Assembly (NCBI GenBank): GCA_007127425.1
Contig: SKZJ01000306.1
Span: forward strand, 1-8,540
From: Wenzhouxiangella sp.
Lineage (GTDB): Bacteria > Pseudomonadota > Gammaproteobacteria > Xanthomonadales > Wenzhouxiangellaceae
Length of the DNA stretch: 8,540 bases
Direction: 5' to 3'
In this document: piece after piece, positions 5,562 through 8,540 of the stretch
Position numbering within the stretch: the stretch's first letter is position 1
Layout: the number at the start of each line of letters is the position of its first letter
Program-made: the position numbers and the translations under genes
The notes under the pieces: generated by a model
The model's input: the letters and a program-made list of their open reading frames with translations, nothing else
What the model was told of the DNA's origin: nothing
The model's database searches: none

Positions 5562-6985
5562 GCGCTTTCTCCCGCGTATCTTTCACGCAACAGGGCACCG
5601 AGCCGTCCAACGTCGCCGGCACCCATGACCAGCAGCAGGTCGCCGTCGGCCAGCACATGACTCAGCACATCAGGCGCCTCATTGACCGTACCGACGCGCT
5701 CCAGAGCAACTTCGCGACGGCGCCTCACGGCTCGCGCCAGGGCATCGGCATCGATGCCGGCCAGCGGTGTCTCGCCGGCCGGGTAGATGTCGGCGAGTAC
5801 CAGCGCATCGACCTCGGAGAGCACGCGGGCAAAATCGTCGAACTGGTCGCGGGTACGGGTGTAGCGGTGGGGCTGGAAGAACAGCACCAGGCGGCGATCC
5901 GGCCAACCGTCGCGGGCGGCGCGAATGACGGCATCGAGTTCGGTGGGATGATGACCGTAGTCTTCGAAAGCCAGCACCTGCTTGCCGCCGATGTCCAGTG
6001 TGCCGATGTCGGCGAAACGGCGACCGATGCCACCAAACTGCTCGAGCCCTCTGACAATGCGGTCGGGCTCTATGCCCAGTTCCCAGGCCACGGCCGCCGC
6101 GCCAATGGCGTTCTGCACGTTGTGGCGGCCGGGCTGTGACAGGTTGATGGCCAGGGCCTGCTCGGCACCCGGCAACCATAGGTCAAACGACATGTGCCGC
6201 CCGTCCTGGCGCAATCCGGTGCCGCGCACATCGGCACTTTCATCCAGCCCGTACGTCACCACGGTGCGCCCGACGTCGGGCACCAGTTCGGCCACATGGG
6301 CATCGTCGATGCACAGCACCGCCACGCCGAAGAACGGCAGATGGTGCAGGAACTCGAGGAAGGCGCGCTGCAACTGGTCGAAACTGCCCTGGTAGGCATC
6401 GAGGTGGTCGCGGTCGATGTTGGTCACCACGGAAATGACCGGCTGCAGCTTGAGGAAGGAGCCGTCGGACTCGTCGGCCTCGGCCACCAGGTAACGACCC
6501 TGCCCGAGCCTGGCACTGGAGCCGAAGGCGTTGACCAGGCCGCCGACGATAAAGGTCGGATCCATATCGCCCTCGGCCAGCAGGCTGGCAACCAACGATG
6601 TGGTGGTGGTCTTGCCGTGTGTACCGGCCACGGCAATGCCGTGGCGAAAACGCATCAGCTCACCGAGCATTTCAGCGCGAGCAACCACCGGAACGCGCCG
6701 TTCACGCGCGGCCAGCACTTCGGGATTGTCCTCGGGCACCGCGCCGGAAACGACGACCACGTCGGCCTTGCCGAGATGCTCACCGGCATGACCGCGATAA
6801 ACACTCGCACCGAGCTTTTCCAGGCGACGGGTGGCGTCGGAGCGCTGCAGGTCGGAGCCGCTGACCCTGAAGCCCAGATTGATCAACACCTCGGCGATAC
6901 CGCTCATTCCGGCCCCGCCGATACCGACGAAATGGATCTGGCGAACGCGATGCATGAGGCTGCGGAAGTGGCGATCCTGGATCAT
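5558..6985 (-). CDS. murC: MurC, UDP-N-acetylmuramate--L-alanine ligase
   Basis: MurC is a cytoplasmic Mur ligase that adds L-Ala to UDP-MurNAc with ATP hydrolysis, the first amino acid of the stem peptide. The protein is 475 aa with the three Mur-ligase domains in order. The N-terminal UDP-binding domain has GIGGAGMSG at 21-29. The central ATPase domain has the P-loop GTHGKTTTT at 121-129, EADESDGSF at 169-177 and TNIDRDHLD at 188-196. The C-terminal domain begins after GRHNVQNA (287-294) and carries EDYGHHPTE (341-349) and FFQPHRYTRT (369-378). The MurC-type GIGGAGMSGIA start separates it from MurD, MurE and MurF, and from the recycling ligase Mpl. GGAGGT lies 6 nt before the ATG (6992-6997). 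The ATG overlaps the murG stop and the TGA overlaps the ddlB ATG, both by 4 bp. No murB lies between murC and ddlB, as in E. coli. Confidence 0.98.
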   Translation of the reverse strand: MIQDRHFRSLMHRVRQIHFVGIGGAGMSGIAEVLINLGFRVSGSDLQRSDATRRLEKLGASVYRGHAGEHLGKADVVVVSGAVPEDNPEVLAARERRVPVVARAEMLGELMRFRHGIAVAGTHGKTTTTSLVASLLAEGDMDPTFIVGGLVNAFGSSARLGQGRYLVAEADESDGSFLKLQPVISVVTNIDRDHLDAYQGSFDQLQRAFLEFLHHLPFFGVAVLCIDDAHVAELVPDVGRTVVTYGLDESADVRGTGLRQDGRHMSFDLWLPGAEQALAINLSQPGRHNVQNAIGAAAVAWELGIEPDRIVRGLEQFGGIGRRFADIGTLDIGGKQVLAFEDYGHHPTELDAVIRAARDGWPDRRLVLFFQPHRYTRTRDQFDDFARVLSEVDALVLADIYPAGETPLAGIDADALARAVRRRREVALERVGTVNEAPDVLSHVLADGDLLLVMGAGDVGRLGALLRERYAGESA

Positions 6986-8043
6986 CGAGCCACCTCCAGG
7001 CAGGCCAGGGCGACCCGCTCGGCTGCATCCGTCCTGGCACGAGCCCGGGCGACGCTCGCCATGGTGATCAATTGCTCGCGGGTCACTCGTTCGAACAGTG
7101 CGGCCAGCCAGTCGGCCGAAAACTCCTGCTGGGGCACCAGCCAGGCACCTTCAGCATCGGACAGGAATCGTGCATTGGCCGTCTGATGATCATCGACGGC
7201 ATGAGGGAACGGCACCAGCACGGCAGCCACCCCGGCAGCAGCCAGCTCGGCGACCGTCAGCGCTCCCGCCCGGCAAATTGCCAGGTCGGCATGGGCCCAG
7301 GCGCCGGCCATGTCATCGATAAACTCGTGCACCTCACCCTCGACGCCGGCCTTCTCGTAGGCCAGGCGCGTCTCTTCGAACTGGCGGCCGGCCTGATGGA
7401 CGACCGCCGGACGATGCGAAAGATCCAGTTTCGCCAGCGCCTCGGGCACGGCGCGCGTGAAAGCCGCCGCGCCCTGGCTGCCGCCGATGACCAGCACCTG
7501 TAGCGGGCCGTCGCGGTCGGCCATGCGATGTTCAGGCGCATCGATGGCGGCAATCCCGGCCCGTACCGGGTTGCCGACATGTTCGCCGCCGGCAAGCGTA
7601 TCCGGGAACCCGGCCATGACCCTTTTCGCAAACGGCCTGAGCAGGCGATTGGTCAGGCCGGCAATGGCATTCTGTTCATGCAGGACCAGCGGGATGCCCA
7701 TCAGGCGCGCGGCCAGGGCACCGGGGCCAGCCACGTAGCCGCCCATACTGAGTACGCACTGCGGCCGGCGCCGGCGCAGGATGCCGCGCGCCTGCCAGGC
7801 CGCACGCACAACGCGCATCGGTGCCGCCAGCCAGCCAAGCAAACCGCGGCCGCGCAGCCCCTGGATGCGAATATGTTCAAGCTCGATACCGGCCTGCGGG
7901 ACCAGCCGATTCTCCAGCCCGGCGGGTGTGCCCATCCAGGACACGTCGGCGCCGCGTGAGCGCAGCTCCTCAGCCACGGCCAGGCCGGGAAAGATGTGGC
8001 CGCCGGTGCCGCCGGCCATGATCATGACGCGCTCACGGCTCAT
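6982..8043 (-). CDS. murG: MurG, UDP-GlcNAc:lipid I N-acetylglucosaminyltransferase
   Basis: MurG is a peripheral enzyme on the cytoplasmic face of the inner membrane. It transfers GlcNAc from UDP-GlcNAc to undecaprenyl-PP-MurNAc-pentapeptide (lipid I), making lipid II. The protein is 353 aa, close to E. coli MurG, with two Rossmann-like (GT-B) halves. The glycine loops are visible: GGTGGH at 11-16, MGGYVAGP at 100-107 and GGSQGA at 187-192. The EQNAIAG motif is at 123-129, and the donor-site region RAGALTVAEL (258-267) and HQTANA (286-291) follows. The frame is open 67 codons further upstream, but that extension lies inside ftsW and is not MurG-like. The ATG at 8043 has AGGAG 9 nt upstream (8053-8057) and gives the canonical N-terminus MSRERVMIMAGGTGGH. 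It overlaps the ftsW stop by 4 bp, and its own TGA overlaps the murC ATG in the same way. Confidence 0.98.
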   Translation of the reverse strand: MSRERVMIMAGGTGGHIFPGLAVAEELRSRGADVSWMGTPAGLENRLVPQAGIELEHIRIQGLRGRGLLGWLAAPMRVVRAAWQARGILRRRRPQCVLSMGGYVAGPGALAARLMGIPLVLHEQNAIAGLTNRLLRPFAKRVMAGFPDTLAGGEHVGNPVRAGIAAIDAPEHRMADRDGPLQVLVIGGSQGAAAFTRAVPEALAKLDLSHRPAVVHQAGRQFEETRLAYEKAGVEGEVHEFIDDMAGAWAHADLAICRAGALTVAELAAAGVAAVLVPFPHAVDDHQTANARFLSDAEGAWLVPQQEFSADWLAALFERVTREQLITMASVARARARTDAAERVALACLEVAR

Positions 8044-8540
8044 ACCTTCCAGCTCCTGCGCTTGCGCGGTGTCTGGCGGGCTTCCACGGCCAGCTCCCAG
8101 TGCACTCGCAGCACCACGCCGATGGCGACCAGAGTCATGATCAGGCTGCTGCCGCCGGACGAGATCAACGGCAGGGTCAGCCCCTTGGTGGGCAGCATGC
8201 CGAGGTTCACGCCGATGGAAACCAGCGCCTGGATCCCGATCCACAAGCCGATGCCCCAGACCAGGAAGGCGGCGAACGGCCGCTCCATCGCCCTGGCCTG
8301 GAGACCGATGGCGAAGATGCGGCCGATCAGTACCGCAAAAAGCGTCATGACCAGCACGATACCGAGCAGGCCGAACTCCTCGGCCAGCACGGCGAAAATG
8401 AAGTCGGTATGGGCCTCGGGCAGGTAGTAGAGCTTCTGAACACTGGCGCCCATGCCCACCCCGGTAATCTGTCCGCGGCCAACCGCGATCAGCGCCTGGG
8501 TGAGCTGGAATCCGCTATTGAACGGGTCGGCCCACGGATC
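8040..8540 (-). CDS. ftsW: FtsW, septal peptidoglycan glycosyltransferase (C-terminal part, 5' end outside window)
   Basis: FtsW is an inner-membrane SEDS-family glycosyltransferase that polymerises lipid II into septal glycan together with its partner PBP3/FtsI. The frame is open to the right edge and gives 166 residues, starting DPWADPFNSGFQLTQALIAV. The signature loop YLPEAHTDFIFAVLAEE lies at about residues 39-55 of the fragment; its HTD aspartate lies in the extracytoplasmic loop that matters for catalysis in the SEDS family. The other hallmark, NLGMLPTKGLTLPLISSGGS, is at about 112-131. Hydrophobic membrane segments are visible near 53-77, 89-110 and 128-148, followed by a short basic cytoplasmic tail (TPRKRRSWKV). 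RodA is the close paralogue, but the PEAHTD form (RodA usually has PERHTD) and the position directly before murG favour FtsW. The TGA stop overlaps the murG ATG (ATGA), so the two are translationally coupled. Confidence 0.97.
   Translation of the reverse strand, partial: DPWADPFNSGFQLTQALIAVGRGQITGVGMGASVQKLYYLPEAHTDFIFAVLAEEFGLLGIVLVMTLFAVLIGRIFAIGLQARAMERPFAAFLVWGIGLWIGIQALVSIGVNLGMLPTKGLTLPLISSGGSSLIMTLVAIGVVLRVHWELAVEARQTPRKRRSWKV

Noticed and set aside
8044..8244. 67-codon upstream extension of the murG frame
   Set aside because: It lies wholly within the ftsW coding sequence and encodes nothing MurG-like; the ATG at 8043 has a Shine-Dalgarno and gives the canonical N-terminus.
1..8540. 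Mobile elements, CRISPR, toxin-antitoxin, defence or other novel gene system
   Set aside because: All eight coding regions are recognised dcw or lipid A genes in conserved order with intact motifs; there is no insertion, frameshift, repeat array or foreign-looking base composition. No tRNA or rRNA pattern was seen.

Overview
This window is the distal half of a division and cell wall (dcw) cluster, all on the minus strand. Read right to left, in transcription order, it runs ftsW (3' part only), murG, murC, ddlB, ftsQ, ftsA, ftsZ, lpxC. This is exactly the Escherichia coli order. The eight products, the DYLDIPAFLR-type FtsZ tail, an LpxC that keeps E. coli residue numbering at its zinc and catalytic positions, and LpxC itself (lipid A synthesis) point to a GC-rich Gammaproteobacterium. 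The GC-rich codon use would fit a Xanthomonadales or Chromatiales-like lineage, but that finer placement is a guess.

Layout: ftsW (8540 to 8040, 5' end outside the window), murG (8043-6982), murC (6985-5558) and ddlB (5561-4635) are linked by three successive 4-bp ATGA stop/start overlaps. ftsQ (4668-3919) starts inside ddlB with a 34-bp overlap and ends 8 bp inside ftsA (3926-2697). A 118-bp gap precedes ftsZ (2578-1424), and a 227-bp gap separates ftsZ from lpxC (1196-282, GTG start). The operon ends in a clear intrinsic terminator at 223-251. The first ~220 bases hold no gene I can identify, only a weak leftward promoter candidate and, at most, the tail of an unknown neighbour.

How the genes work together: MurC and Ddl make cytoplasmic peptidoglycan precursors (UDP-MurNAc-L-Ala and D-Ala-D-Ala). 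MurG makes lipid II, and FtsW polymerises it at the septum. FtsQ links the early and late divisome, FtsA tethers FtsZ to the membrane, and FtsZ is the ring polymer. LpxC commits UDP-GlcNAc derivatives to lipid A, tying outer-membrane supply to the same locus. Translational coupling is tight from ftsW to ftsA. The two real gaps, before ftsZ and before lpxC, are where independent control of dosage would be expected, and both hold conspicuous inverted repeats.

I found no mobile element, CRISPR array, RNA gene, defence system or other unexpected system. The coding content is ordinary housekeeping; the parts worth a second look are the non-coding dyads around ftsZ and lpxC.
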